From assembly GCA_013368375.1 (NCBI GenBank), contig JAACJP010000013.1, forward strand, positions 744,001-808,000: DNA of 64,000 nucleotides, read 5' to 3'. Positions 34,219-45,312 of this stretch are shown here, piece by piece (the first letter of the stretch is position 1; each line of letters opens with the position of its first letter). A program made the translations under genes and the position numbers. This DNA is from Tricholomella constricta (Eukaryota > Basidiomycota > Agaricomycetes > Agaricales > Lyophyllaceae). The notes under the pieces were generated by a model that worked only from the letters and a program-made list of their open reading frames with translations, was not told where the DNA came from and searched no databases.

Positions 34219-35286
34219 CTAATGTACGTATGGGGACGCGATGGCACCCGCAACGTTAGCCACAATGGACGCTTGCGCCTTGAAGTCCTCTGCCGCGCTG
34301 ACCATCAGGAGGCCCACTATCGGAGAAATGCGATAAGCAATTAGTGCGAAGGGCTGTATGCAACGTAAAGAACGCACCAATCAAGCCGAAGAGGCCCATG
34401 ATGCTGCCGAAGACTTCCACGACGAGAATCTTGACGAAGAGGTTCGGGTCGGCAGCGTCAGCAAGCGCGGCCGTAGAGCCTGTGATGCCGACTGCGATGC
34501 CACAGAGGAGATTGCAGACGCCGACGGTGAGGCCACCCCAGAAGAGTGCGTATCCTGAAGAAAAGGAGGTATTAGTTGCGCCCAATGGAGAATGGAAAGG
34601 GTGGAGGACAAAGGAACGTGAAAGGGGGGGAGAACGGAAGAGAGCGGACGTACCGGTGAAGTAGTTTTGGGGTGTGTAGAGGAGGTGCTCTGGGACAGGC
34701 TGAATCTTCGCAGAATACACAATTCCGATAATCTATTGTGAGGTCTAAATGAGCCAGAAGTGCATCTGAAAACGTTCATTTATGACATACGACTCCGTAG
34801 ATGGCGACGACCTCGCAGAAGATAATGCTGGGGAAGCAGAGTCAAACTTCCGGCTAAACCGAAAACGTAGGAACACCGTGTTCGCGCACCTTATCAGATT
34901 CTTAGTGGTAATGCGGGGAGACCTGACGCCTCCTCCGAGAATAGACGAGCCGGTCACCATGATTCCCCTACGCGTCCGACGTCACTTGTCAGAACTCACC
35001 GCAGTACAGCAAAAGTACGCACCATCCAGCACCCAACACACTCAGACCAATGCACAGGCCAATCCCAGTTCCGGCCCACGCATATGGGCTTGTCTCCTCG
35101 AGGAAGCGGCCGACGTTGAATGCCTCGCCAGAGTCTGAATATCATAATTCGAGGTCTGTCAGGATAATGCACCAACAGAGGACAATAAGACAGAGTGAGC
35201 GCACCAGTGAAGAGGAGATAAAGAGCAATTACTATTATGAGAAAGGTGGGCAAGCCATAGCTGTAGTAGGACGTGTAGTACCCCAT
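34219..35286 (-). CDS. VMA16: V-type ATPase proteolipid subunit c''
   Basis: The start ATG 35286 gives [11 protein letters not shown] with a first hydrophobic helix ([13 protein letters not shown]). Further exons give [40 protein letters not shown], then [20 protein letters not shown], which holds the conserved Glu in F-C-E-V-V-A-I-Y-G needed for proton transport. The last part is [40 protein letters not shown] and [15 protein letters not shown]. Five membrane segments, an N-terminal extra helix and the S-S-I-L-G-G-G loop mark subunit c'' rather than c or c'. The protein sits in the Vo ring of the vacuolar/Golgi proton pump. It ends A-I-A-S-P-Y-V-H at 34219. Confidence 0.93.
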
Positions 35287-36979
35287 GTCGAGGCGGTGAG
35301 CATAAAGCTGAGATTGCGGAACGTCGCCAAATGTGTTGGTTCGTGTTTGCCAAAGTGGCATTACGGTCCTCTCACTCAACTCTCACTGGCTAACTTCGAT
35401 CTCCTTCAATTTCTTTCGGCCGTAACGAAGCAAAGGATCGTCAGGGTGCATGATAAATATTACTATTCCAGACGATACACGAGCACTCGAGATCAAAATC
35501 TATCTAGACTGTAATTGTTTCCGACCTGGTGCCCCTTAAAGCTTGGCCTCCGTCCTCCACTTCAGCTTTCTCGCTGTTTCTTGGAGTCTGTGCAGTTTTT
35601 TCGATGGCACTTTATTCTTTCTCTTAACCATGACTGTGCTCGCCATCATCAAGTGGACCGTTTGAATGAATCTCAGGGCGTACATCTGGGCAGCGGCTTG
35701 TGCGGGATTCTGTCTTCTCCTTCTAGGCCTCCAACCTTGGAATATCCCTGATGATGTGTACTGATCATCCTGGACCGTGACTTACTGTAATACATGTGCG
35801 ACAAAACCTTGAAATTTTGGCGTTCTCGGCGTCGTCGAAGGTTTTCACCGCACTGACAACGAGCCGTTCTCCACCTTTATCCACTCGGCCACCTTGTTCT
35901 CGTCAAAGGCCCAATCTTGAACTCAAAAGGCTCCTAAGCGGGGTCATTTGGACGACTAGGGAGGACCGTATACTTGATGGTGCCGTCTAATCCCGCGGAT
36001 AAGTTGTTGCGAGAGGCTGAGGAAGGTGCTGACCTTCTTGACCGACAAGTTTTACACTGGACAGAGGGCGACGGCTACGATGTTGGGAATGACTTGATCA
36101 GAGACTGCTCAACCCTGTGACAATGGTCCACCTATCACGTCGTCTTCATCTGCGGTGCTCTGTTATTTTTTGGCTCTAGCGGTCATCTGAAATATTTTGC
36201 TCTCCTCCCAGGCGCTCGTAGCGCTGTTTCAATGATATCTCTCTGTGAGAAAAATTCAAGTAATGGGCTATTGTTGATTCTTCGCGTGAAATTTGATCCA
36301 TTGCAAGACCTATCCACCCGACCCGGGGATGGTCTCCCCCTAGACATCTCCCTAGGGGATGCGACAAGGCCGTTCCAGGTTATTTGGCACCCAACACACC
36401 GGTGTTCCATTCCCGTTGACGTATATTGTATGGATCAGGCGGGATTTACTCGACGTAAGTTCTTCATATCACCGTTGCCTTATTGACATCTGCGCATGAT
36501 TGGAGGGAATTCGCGAGGCAAAAAGTGAATCCACGCGTAAGCTCGTCACCGATAGGTCAATGAAAACCCTAAGAAGAGGCCCACAACGAGCGAGTTTTGA
36601 AGGTCTCCACTCGTTCCTGTTGAATAACAGCTTGAAGCCTTCCAGTCCACGGAATTGATCGTATTCAATTGGTCATTCGCTTGCCTATTCAAGTGTAGAT
36701 GAAGCCGCCTTGTGGCGTGGTTCGATGTCTTTGCTGTCGCAGCAGTGGACACTCGGGTCATGCGACAGTTATTAACCAGAGGCCGTGCTACTGAATCCGA
36801 CCTAGACCTTCCAACCCGCACACACAACTCATACTTCCCTTGTAGCCTGTGCAATCTGGGCAACCTGGCACTGCATTGCGCCGCTTTATTGTATTCTCAA
36901 TATGACCTCCCTGTTGTATATCTTCGAGGGCCTGACACTTTTCTTCATATCGCCTGATACCGGCGGTGGCAAATCAATC
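35287..36979. other. Unresolved region with exon-like frames
   Basis: About 1.7 kb with several plus-strand stretches that look coding but do not join cleanly. One is M-N-L-R-A-Y-I-W-A-A-A-C-A-G-F from 35665, signal-peptide-like. Another is PADKLLREAEEGADLLDRQV near 35985. A third is GDGLPLDISLGDATRPFQVI near 36330, ending at a strong donor gtaagt near 36455, and the last is FDVFAVAAVDTRVMRQLLTR near 36720. They may be exons of one gene of unknown type or relics. No domain recognised. Confidence 0.3.
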
Positions 36980-38782
36980 ATGCTTGGGCGGGGTTTCAGC
37001 TTCTGTGGGAGTGGCCAGATGACGTGGAGAAGGAGAAACCTCATTGCTATGATGCTATGCATGAGAATGGCGTCCAGCAATGTTGTCAGTGGCGGAGGCT
37101 CTCTCCTGATCCATGTGCATGAGTGACCTAACAGCGATATGTTTAGCTTTTTTGTCCTGCAACCAAAGACCCAGCCTGACATTCACCCACCATTGCCCAT
37201 AAAAGCTCGATTCCCAGGGTAAGAGATGGATATCACAGGTAGAGAGCAAAATAGAAACAGGTCTCCGCATGCAATTGCTATGCAGTGCTGGTAGTGCTGT
37301 CTAGCTCAAAGTCAATGTCGAGGAGATTTCTCCGGGTCTTTGCTTTTCCCTTGGAAAAGGAAAGACCATCCTTCAAAGGCGGCAGTTGCATTTTAGGGGA
37401 GGGCTCCATCTGCACTGTGCGAATTTGTGGATGGGAGGGTATATAAGCCTGGGAGGAACCGGATAGTTGGCCTATGTGGGTATGGGAGCGCATTGTCGAC
37501 GAGGAATTTTGTGACTCTGCCGGTGCAGCGATGCGAGGAGTGCGATGGATTGCCTTTGGGGTGAGCAGGGGCGCAGAATACCGGGTCTCGTTATGCACAC
37601 CGGTAGCTTCAATGGGTCTCACGTCTTCCAGCTCATGTGAATCGGCTTCCTCTTCTCTATCGCTGTAGCTTGAGCTGACGCTGTCGAAGGATAACCTTGC
37701 GATGATGGTATCTCGTGTGGAGGCTGCTATGGGTAAGGAGGTGAGAAGGGAGGTGAGGGATATTGAGGGGTGTGACGCATAGCGAGTGTGATGAGACGCT
37801 GAGGCTGAGGCAGAACGAACATGATCATGGGGTAAGCGTGACTGGGAAGCTGTTTTATTGACGGAGGATGGAGGGAAGAAAGCAAGTTGAGAAGCAGGTA
37901 CGCGACGTATGGTTTCTGTGTCGGATGGTCGTCGTATAGCCTGAAATTCTTGGGCATTGCGGATGTAAAAGGATGGGTCCATTGGATTAGGTATTTCCTC
38001 GGCAGGTGTTATGGTTATAAGATTGTCGGCTGGAATTGGCTTGAGACGAGCTGCCTTGTCAACTGGAATATATAGCTCGGCACGTAAGTGGATCGAATCC
38101 GATGCCCACAGCTGATTAGCTCGTCGTAATTCGGCCATAGAGATCCCATATTTCAGCGCTACACCGGCTAAGGAATCCCCGGAATTTATCTGAAAGCGGA
38201 CGTTAATTGATAAAAATGCAAGTGAAATGCGACACACCTCGTGCACCAAGACATCTTTCACTTCAACGGACGTGTCGGGAATGCTATCGGCCTCAACCGG
38301 TGGGGCATCTACCAGCGTGTCTACATTGAGAACACGAGAAAGGTGAGGCCTTGTGATGCCCGCGTCGTTCGGTTCTGAAGCCAATCCAGCACTGCGAAGT
38401 GGGTATATACTACCACTACTCGTGCTAATGTCGAAATCCGTGCAAGAACGAGTGTGCTTTCCAAAAGCAATGGAGCTGCTTTCGTCCATCGTCTCTAGTG
38501 ATCGTCGCCGAAAGCTCAAAGTATCCCGTTGACAGCGTTCATCCTCGTTATTACGCGAAGCCACTGATGATTCTTTCTCCGCATAAGGATCAAGCGTGAG
38601 CAAGTCCAAAGTGTTACTGGCTATAGACGAAAGTCTATGGCCATAGTCCATAGACATGGCATGGGCACAAGAGGATGTTGATGGCTGTATGTGAGGGTTG
38701 TTCAGGCTTCATGCATCATGATTGGCACAAATCTAGGACCCCGGACACCATCCTCCCGCCCTGGTCCGTGAGGCGCAGAAGC
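36980..38782. repeat. Segmental duplication, copy B (partner at 3578-5356)
   Basis: Direct-orientation partner of the block at 3578-5356, about 90% identical where counted by eye. It contains the intact LysM gene plus its conserved 3' flank. Relative to copy A it carries a 10-base insertion just before its start codon (near 38690) and the 19-base and 12-base segments that copy A has lost. Confidence 0.9.
37278..38657 (-). CDS. LysM-domain protein (intact copy)
   Basis: The start ATG at 38657 (M-S-M-D-Y-G-H-R-L-S-S) is used because the upstream Met seen in the partner copy is out of frame here. An N-terminal Ser/Arg-rich region precedes one LysM domain. The frame can be read through, but a 48-nt intron (gtgtgtcgc...gctttcag) sits inside it. 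Removing the intron yields V-H-E-I-N-S-G-D-S-L-A-G-V-A-L-K-Y-G-I with ELRRANQLWASDSIHLRAEL and Y-I-P, the canonical basidiomycete LysM. Retention adds 16 residues without a stop. There is no signal peptide, so it is probably intracellular like LYSMD proteins rather than a secreted chitin-binding effector. A Ser/Pro/Thr-rich tail follows and ends L-D-S-T-T-S-T-A. Ligand unknown. Confidence 0.82.
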   Translation of the reverse strand: MSMDYGHRLSSIASNTLDLLTLDPYAEKESSVASRNNEDERCQRDTLSFRRRSLETMDESSSIAFGKHTRSCTDFDISTSSGSIYPLRSAGLASEPNDAGITRPHLSRVLNVDTLVDAPPVEADSIPDTSVEVKDVLVHEVCRISLAFLSINVRFQINSGDSLAGVALKYGISMAELRRANQLWASDSIHLRAELYIPVDKAARLKPIPADNLITITPAEEIPNPMDPSFYIRNAQEFQAIRRPSDTETIRRVPASQLAFFPPSSVNKTASQSRLPHDHVRSASASASHHTRYASHPSISLTSLLTSLPIAASTRDTIIARLSFDSVSSSYSDREEEADSHELEDVRPIEATGVHNETRYSAPLLTPKAIHRTPRIAAPAESQNSSSTMRSHTHIGQLSGSSQAYIPSHPQIRTVQMEPSPKMQLPPLKDGLSFSKGKAKTRRNLLDIDFELDSTTSTA

Positions 38783-39591
38783 ACGCCTCAGCCTGTCATC
38801 ACTCTCGGAGACCCAGTGACGATAGCCGTGTGATATCTAACCGGCTCCCTGGTTCGAAATGTTTCGATGTTTCGCCATTCCGGTCGCGTCTCATCTAGGG
38901 ATGGCATGGGTGCGGCGGGGCATCAAACAGGCTCATCGTATCTGCCATAATATTGTAATGTTGGCAGCCTTTGATGTCAAAATGAGCGAATGCTAATTGT
39001 TAAAGAGATGCCTTACCCATGTCGGTGGATACCGAAGCAAGGGTGGGTCAGTTGTGATTTTCGTCGATGAACTGGGTATATTTCCTGCAACACAGAACAG
39101 AGAACAGAGTATTATCTGCTGAAGGAACTCGACTATTTCGTCAGTGAACGGTGCAAATTATAGAGGAGCAGCGTGTCCGTGAAGGCCACCTACCTTCTCA
39201 CTGCCATCTCGTGCCCGAATGCAGATTAGGCATTCATCAGCGCAAATCGCGTCCCATACCTGGCCCAAGATCCTCCAGACATGTATTGGCAATAAGGGAG
39301 TATACAAGCGCTAGAAAGAATAATCTCCCTGCAGAAGGCGTCCAATCCTTCCACTGAAAACTGGTCGTTGGAAGAGTCAGTCCAGGAGTACATGCTGCCA
39401 GGTTTATAACCGTGTGGCTAAGCGTTACAGTCAAAGTTCTTATAGCTCCTGTTACTATCAAGCTTGTTATAAGCCCACACCAACGATAGAGTACATAGCT
39501 GGAGGGAAAGGGACCAGGCGAATTGATAATTTATTGTCATACGGTAGAGTTGCTTTATTTGTGTTTATGGAAGCCGGCCTACACCTTGGAC
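38783..39591. other. Intergenic between divergent LysM and ARL3 genes
   Basis: No coding frame supported. A GGTTCGAAA word at about 38852 resembles a pol III box B but lacks a matching box A or cloverleaf. Confidence 0.4.
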
Positions 39592-40584
39592 ATGTACCAC
39601 CTGCTCAAAGGCCTGCATGAGCACTTGACGAGGTCTGCATTCTCTGCAGCTGCCTAGAAGATGTACTAAGTGAGTCGACAGAAAGGAGGAGTTCTCGGTT
39701 ATCATTATTGGGCTCGACGGAGCTGGCAAGACGGTCAGAAATTAGCCTCCGTCTTTTCGGTGCACCGATATCTCATATAACGCAACGCGACAGACCCTCC
39801 TTGAGAAGATCAAGACCCTATACAACGATACACCCGGACTCGCGCCTGACAAGATAGCACCCACCGTCGGGCAGAACAGTACGCGCATCCCGTGATCTGT
39901 GCATGTGCATGCCAGTGGTGACGCCGTCCATAGCGGGCACGATCACGCTCCCGTCCTCGATCCTGCAGTTCTGGGATCTCGGCGGGCAGCGTGGAATTCG
40001 CAACATTTGGCCCAAGTACTACGACGACTGCCACGCCGTCGCGTACGTCATCGACGCGGAGGACCGTGAACGGCTCGGCGAGGGCTGGGAGGTGTTCGGT
40101 TCGTGCCGTGTCCATTTCTAACATTCGTTGGCTGACGGTGAACAAAGATGCGGTGCTTTCCGCGCCGCAGATCCTGGGCATTCCGTTGCTACTCCTTGCG
40201 AACAAGCAGGACTCGCCGATGAGTCTCTCCGTAGAGGACATACGGCATGATTACGAGGACTGGTATCAAAGGAAACTGGAGAGCGCGCGGAGAGACACGA
40301 GGTACGGGCAGGGCGAAAGTGAGCGCACTGCAAGGAAGGAGCGCATTGCAAGCTTGGAGGTGCTGGGCGTATCTGCCCTTGAAGGGTACATGCGGTGCAT
40401 TCGTCGTCTCATCTACGCGCTTATATGTTTCGCTCTTCTAGAACTGGTGTGAGAGAAGCCGTGGATTGGTTGTTCATCCGTGTGCAGAATAGCAGAAGGT
40501 ATGTCTAGGGTACAATTCACTTCGGGGACGACTGACAATTCTATTGCTTGCAGAGAACCCCAGAAGGGGGTCAATACCATGTAA
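39592..40584 (+). CDS. ARL3: ARL3/ARFRP1-type small GTPase
   Basis: The start ATG 39592 gives M-Y-H-L-L-K-G-L, the spelling of yeast Arl3 (M-F-H-L-V-K-G-L), so position 2 is aromatic rather than the myristoylated Gly of ARFs. Yeast Arl3 is instead N-acetylated by NatC and binds Sys1 on the Golgi. Nucleotide motifs are P-loop GLDGAGKT (usually G-L-D-N-A-G-K-T), switch APTVGQN, DLGGQ and NKQD. S-A-L-E-G-T-G-V-R-E-A-V closes the G domain. An insert rich in Glu, Arg and Lys (about 40380 upstream) separates NKQD from the last strand. The last exon, after a gtatgt...ttgcag intron, adds E-P-Q-K-G-V-N-T-M; without that splice it ends two codons later at TAG. Confidence 0.9.
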
Positions 40585-41078
40585 ATTCAATGAAATGACG
40601 AACATTTCAGCGTGCTTTCATGACGGAGATACCACAAAGGCACCTCTCTTGATGCACACGATTTGTATTTCCGGGGCAGCAGAAACAATGGTGCTCGTGG
40701 CAAAGTTCACAACGACACATATATCGCGGGGGGTGGCTCCCCAGCCGCATTCATTTCCATGTTCCCGCTACGGCCATTGTTGTCGTGTTACCGGTCTACT
40801 TTGAGGAGCTCGAAGAGTTGTCACTTACATCTACGTTGGGCTTGCAAGTCCTGCAGGTGCAATATATCCGCATCAAATTACAAACGACATCCATGCATCA
40901 CTCGACCATTTGCGACAGTATTTAATAATTTTTCCCGGATTGGCGATCTGTCGTGATCAACGTTCGCTTGGACTACAGAAGGGAGGCAACCTTGAAATCA
41001 TTCGATGATTGCTGTCCATAGCATGCCCCATCTCACAAGCTCCAGGACAAAAGCATGAAAATAGTCCAAATGGCGTAC
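40585..41078. other. Convergent intergenic stretch
   Basis: Lies between the 3' ends of the ARL3 and SDR genes; no gene seen. Confidence 0.45.
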
Positions 41079-42460
41079 TCACAAGGATACATACATTCGT
41101 ATATACTTCGAGACTAGTTCCCGGTGATCCCACGTCATCTTCGCTGCTCCAGCCACCATCCCTGTAACCAACACCCGCTTTGGAAGAATACGCACCAGGT
41201 CGCGCACAAAGCGAACATAATACTTTGCCCCCGCCTCGATTTGGAGCAGCGCATTCGCGCGGGCGTCGATCATCTTGTACACGCCCATCTTGAACTCCTC
41301 GCGCGGCACCATGAACGCGGGCCCGTCGTCGTTCAGTAGAATTGCGCAGCCGTTCGTCTCGGGGTCCGGATTTGTGGCGGCGTGGATGATAGCGCCGGCG
41401 ATGCGTGGGACGGTCGCGAGTGGGATGCCTGCAAGGACGACCTTCATGGCAACGGGCACGATGGCAGTATCTGAGTAAGTAAATGAAGGAAACAAAGGAA
41501 GAGTGAGGATACTTCGCGCGGAAATGAAGGAGGACGGACCTGCAAAGAAAGGATGGATACAGGCGATCCGAATGTTGTTACGGCTGAAGGTTGGGTAGAG
41601 AGAACGCATGATGCCGAGGACGGCGTGTTTTGATGCGGTGTACAAGGAGCCGCGGGTTATGCCCAACCATGATGCTGTGAATGGGCGGTTGGAACGGCGC
41701 CGAGCGCGATTACAGGAGGAGGGTATGATGCAACGTACCTATTGATCCGATGAGGACGAGGGCCTTGAGGGTGGTGGAGCCAAACTCGCGGTTGACTTCG
41801 AGGTAGTGGAGGGCAAGGTGTGTGGCGTAAATAACACCATTAAGGTTCACATCAATCGTCCTAGTATCAGGTTTGACGGGCTTTCCGTTCTTGAATACCA
41901 CATTGTCGAAATTGCCAAGCTCCGTGACGCCCGCATTGGGTATCTTTCATTCATAAAGACTCATTCAGTCGTGAGAAAACGCGATATGGGAGAAGCCTTA
42001 CTACGATGTCTACCGCGCCAAATTTAGCGACAGCGAGCTCAAACAGAGCAACCTGGTCATCCCACACCGTGACGTCGCACTTTATCGACAACGCAGACCT
42101 AGATATTGGCATGAATACATGAAATCTTGTTGACAAGGAATACGCACCCTCCCGCACGCTCAATGTCGCTCACAGTCTTCTGCGCGCCGGCATTGTCCAA
42201 GTCTCCGATGACGACTTTTGCACTGTAGATTCACCATTAGGTATCAGTTGATCCGTTTTGCGATGGGGGTTATGTACCCGTGCGAAGCCAGCTGCAAAGC
42301 AGTCTCGCGCCCTATGCCGTTGGCAGCACCTTGTGCAGTAAATGGTTATACACTTGTTCGGTCTTTTTGGTGCAGGGAAGGACGAACCTGTGATAACAAC
42401 GACCCTGTCCTTGAGCCTGCTGGCGTAGTCGTATAGTTTGTCGTCAGGGATTGCAGACAT
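41079..42460 (-). CDS. Short-chain dehydrogenase/reductase (classical SDR)
   Basis: The start ATG 42460 gives M-S-A-I-P-D-D-K-L-Y-D-Y-A. The Rossmann glycine motif is assembled over an intron: V-V-V-I-T-G | A-A-N-G-I-G-R-E-T-A-L-Q-L. Then come K-C-D-V-T-V-W-D (adenine-site Asp), V-N-A-G-V, the V-N-L-N-G-V-I-Y-A-T strand, the catalytic Ser in L-V-L-I-G-S-I-A-S-W and Y-T-A-S-K with the catalytic Tyr and Lys. The C-terminal 100 residues vary and end K-Y-I-R-M-Y-V-S-L. The layout resembles 15-hydroxyprostaglandin dehydrogenase-like oxidoreductases acting on an alcohol or ketone with NAD(P); substrate unknown. A 34-codon upstream frame ends three bases before the start codon. Confidence 0.88.
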
Positions 42461-42463
42461 AGT

Positions 42464-42568
42464 TTATGACGCTGAGGGCCGGAGAGACAAGTAGTCGTGC
42501 AAGTTGGAGGGCAGGAGGTCCGTGATTGCGGATTCTATTACTCCCTGGAGAAAGAGAGAGAGTGACAT
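42464..42568 (-). promoter_or_regulatory. Possible uORF before the SDR gene
   Basis: ATG 42568 opens a 34-codon frame (M-S-L-S-L-F-L-Q-G-V-I-E-S-A) whose TAA is separated by three bases from the SDR start. If transcribed in the leader it could modulate translation or allow reinitiation; no evidence for the transcript start. Confidence 0.3.
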
Positions 42569-43256
42569 GATGTACTTGGTATATTTTAGGAGCCTTGATG
42601 GGATCAGAATCTGCGAAGGACACGTGGACGGATGAATATTGCAGTTGTCGATCACCTTTACTTATCCCCTCCGGGTCTCCGACGTCCTCCGTTCGTTTTG
42701 TTGCGGACATTGCAGCGTGTGTTATGGCGTCTACGGTGTGTCAATCCTGGTCGATCTTCGCGTCCAAGCCTCCTTCTCTGTGGCTCTCTCTCTGGAACAC
42801 TGACCTCGTTTGACTCGCACCTTGGTTCTGTTTTCTCACTGGTACTGGCCACGGATGCAGTCTTCCGAACTACAGTGGTCAACTGACGTCCCCAGTTTAC
42901 CACAATGACTGTTACATACATGGCTCCTTCATGTGATTCTGCCAACGCGGGAACCGCTACTGCGGAGTACTCTGAGCACCTGTTGTATTATGCCACCTGT
43001 AACAGCCATACTGGATCATCATCTACTTACCTAGCGACTCGGATGCACGCCGGATGTGCAGCGGAGGATTTGGTAATCGTTATCGCGTGAGTTTGGCCGT
43101 GTTAAGATCTAAGGCCATTGCTCTTGGCAGCCCATCAAAATCACCATCGTGACCCAACTCTAAAATCGGTCCTGTGGACTGTATTATAATACTTAACCTT
43201 GAGTCTCGACTCAACCTTCACTCCCTTCTCCCTTTATTCCATCCCCACCCACCACC

Positions 43257-45022
43257 ATGTCAAAAATGCAGATTTCAGGAAGGAGGCGTGGCAGCAAGAT
43301 CAAGGGTATCCAGTTCACCCTCATGGTCGTTGGTATGTGCTTAAAAAAGGGCGTTATACAACCATATTCCTCTGGGCTAACTTTGATGTTTGCGCGACAG
43401 GGATGTCTGGTACCGGACGCACGACCTTCGTGAACACTCTCTGCGAGCAGGAGGTCTTGGCCCACAAAATTATCGACAGCCCCGAGACGGCAAATGTCGA
43501 GGAAGTGGTAACCATTAGGCCTGTCAACGTCGGTATGTCCCCTCTCTTCCAGCATTTCCTCGCACTGCCTTCGCAATCTGAATCTCTATCCAGAGCTCGA
43601 GGAAGACAGTGTTCGCATCTCCTTGACCGTCGTCGACACCCCAGGCTTTGGAAACAACATCGACAACGAGCATACGTTTGTCACCCCATTCTTTTCGTTT
43701 ACGTGTCCGTGTTTAACGTTAGTCATGCTCTCCTTCTTCCCTTCTAGCTTCCAGGAAATTGTCACGTACCTCGAGCGTCAATACGATGATATCCTCGCCG
43801 AGCAGTCGCGCATCAAACGTAACCCTCGCTTCAGAGATAGCCGGGTACATGCCGTGCTCTACTTTATCTCCCCTACGGGCCACGCGTAAGTTTTGTTATC
43901 TTTCGCACCAGCACTTGGCCGCTTTCCATGTTTGCTCAACCCCTGTCTCCTCCCGTCTCTTCCCAGCCTCAAGGAAATGGACATTGAGCTCATGCGGCGT
44001 CTCTCCCCGCGCGTCAATGTTATTCCAGTCATTGGCCGTTCGGACTCGTTAACTCCGAGCGAGCTCAAGGCGTTTAAGAAAAGGGTGTGTGGCGTACCTT
44101 CTCTTACGTCCTCAACTGAACGGACCCGCGGCGCCCTCGGTAGATCATGGAAGACATTGACCACTACGATATCCCCATCTACAACTTCCCGTATGACGTC
44201 GAGGAGGATGACGAGGAGACTATTCAGGACAACATGGAGCTTCGCGTGCGCTCTAATCCTCCATTTCGTTGTGAACCTATCTGACGGAATAACGTCACAG
44301 GCGCTGCTCCCATTCGCGGTCATCGGCTCTGAGGAGGAAGTCGAGATTGACGGCGAGCGTGTCCGCGCTCGAGTCTACCCGTGGGGCATTGCGGAAGTCG
44401 ACGACCCAAACCACTCAGACTTCGTGCGTCTTCGTGGTGCGATTCTCGGGTGCGTTGCGGATCTATGAGAGCTATTACGCTTTCTTTTATCTCATGCGGT
44501 ACGGATTGCTCATTCCAATTGTGGCATCAGCTCTCACTTGAGTGATCTCAAGTCCCTCACGGAGGATGTGCTCTACGAGACGTACCGTACCGAGAAACTC
44601 TCGAGGACTGTCGCGGACCACCGGTGCGTTCTCTGTTTTACGGTTCATGCGCAGAACCGCTGACGTAATCTATGGACGTAGTCAATCCCAAGTCCTCCCT
44701 GAAGACCTCGCGAACCAGAGTGTCCGCCTCAAGGAAGAGCAGTTGCGCCGCGAGGAGGAGAAGGTAAAACCACCGTCTTTATTCTCTGTACAAATTTATG
44801 CTAACGGACTCGAAACTTAGCTGCGCGAAATCGAGCTCAGAGTGCAGCGCGAGATCCACGAGAAGAGGCAGGAGCTCGAGGCGAAGGAGGAGACTTTACG
44901 GTGCGTTAATGACTTTCAGATGTTCGTCTCCCCGTCCTTCTCTGACCTGGTCTTCCTTTTCTATCAGCAATCTGGAAAGCCGTCTCGCTGCCCAGGGCAA
45001 TTCCATGGCGAGCCCCTACTAA
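43257..45022 (+). CDS. Septin, Cdc11-like
   Basis: The start ATG 43257 (M-S-K-M-Q-I-S-G-R-R-R-G) carries a polybasic N-terminus expected to touch phosphoinositides. G1 is GMSGTGRTTFVNTLC, G3 is DTPGFGN, and the G4 position reads G-R-S-D rather than the usual A-K-A-D. The septin-unique element follows: HSDFVRLRGAILGSHLSDLK and Y-E-T-Y-R-T-E-K-L-S. After a short linker, a coiled coil (LREIELRVQREIHEKRQELE) ends the protein at G-N-S-M-A-S-P-Y. G-S-E-E then R-V-R-A-R-x-Y-P-W-G and H-S-D-F match my recollection of fungal Cdc11/AspA; a Cdc3 or Cdc12 assignment is less likely but not excluded. Septins form filaments at septa and hyphal collars. About nine short introns. Confidence 0.88.
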
Positions 45023-45312
45023 TGATGGCTTCCTGCCTCATCGTTTCTTATCCTCAAAAACGACGATACCCCTGGCACTAGCGTACCTCGTGACGGATTG
45101 GAACTATCTACACCTTATACCCCCACACAGTGTGCTTACCACCGTTACACTACACATGTCTGTATGATGTAGACTGTATGTAGACTTGCTATCTGCACTA
45201 TTTTCTTGAGTTAGTCCAGGCACGTAAGTCCACGTGGCATCACAGCATCGATGTAGGGCCGAATGCGGCAGCACACAGAGCGACAAGTGCATTACTTCGC
45301 ACTTATGAACAT

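Noticed and set aside
38840..38870. GGTTCGAAA word as a tRNA box B
   Set aside because: No box A, acceptor stem or cloverleaf could be placed around it.
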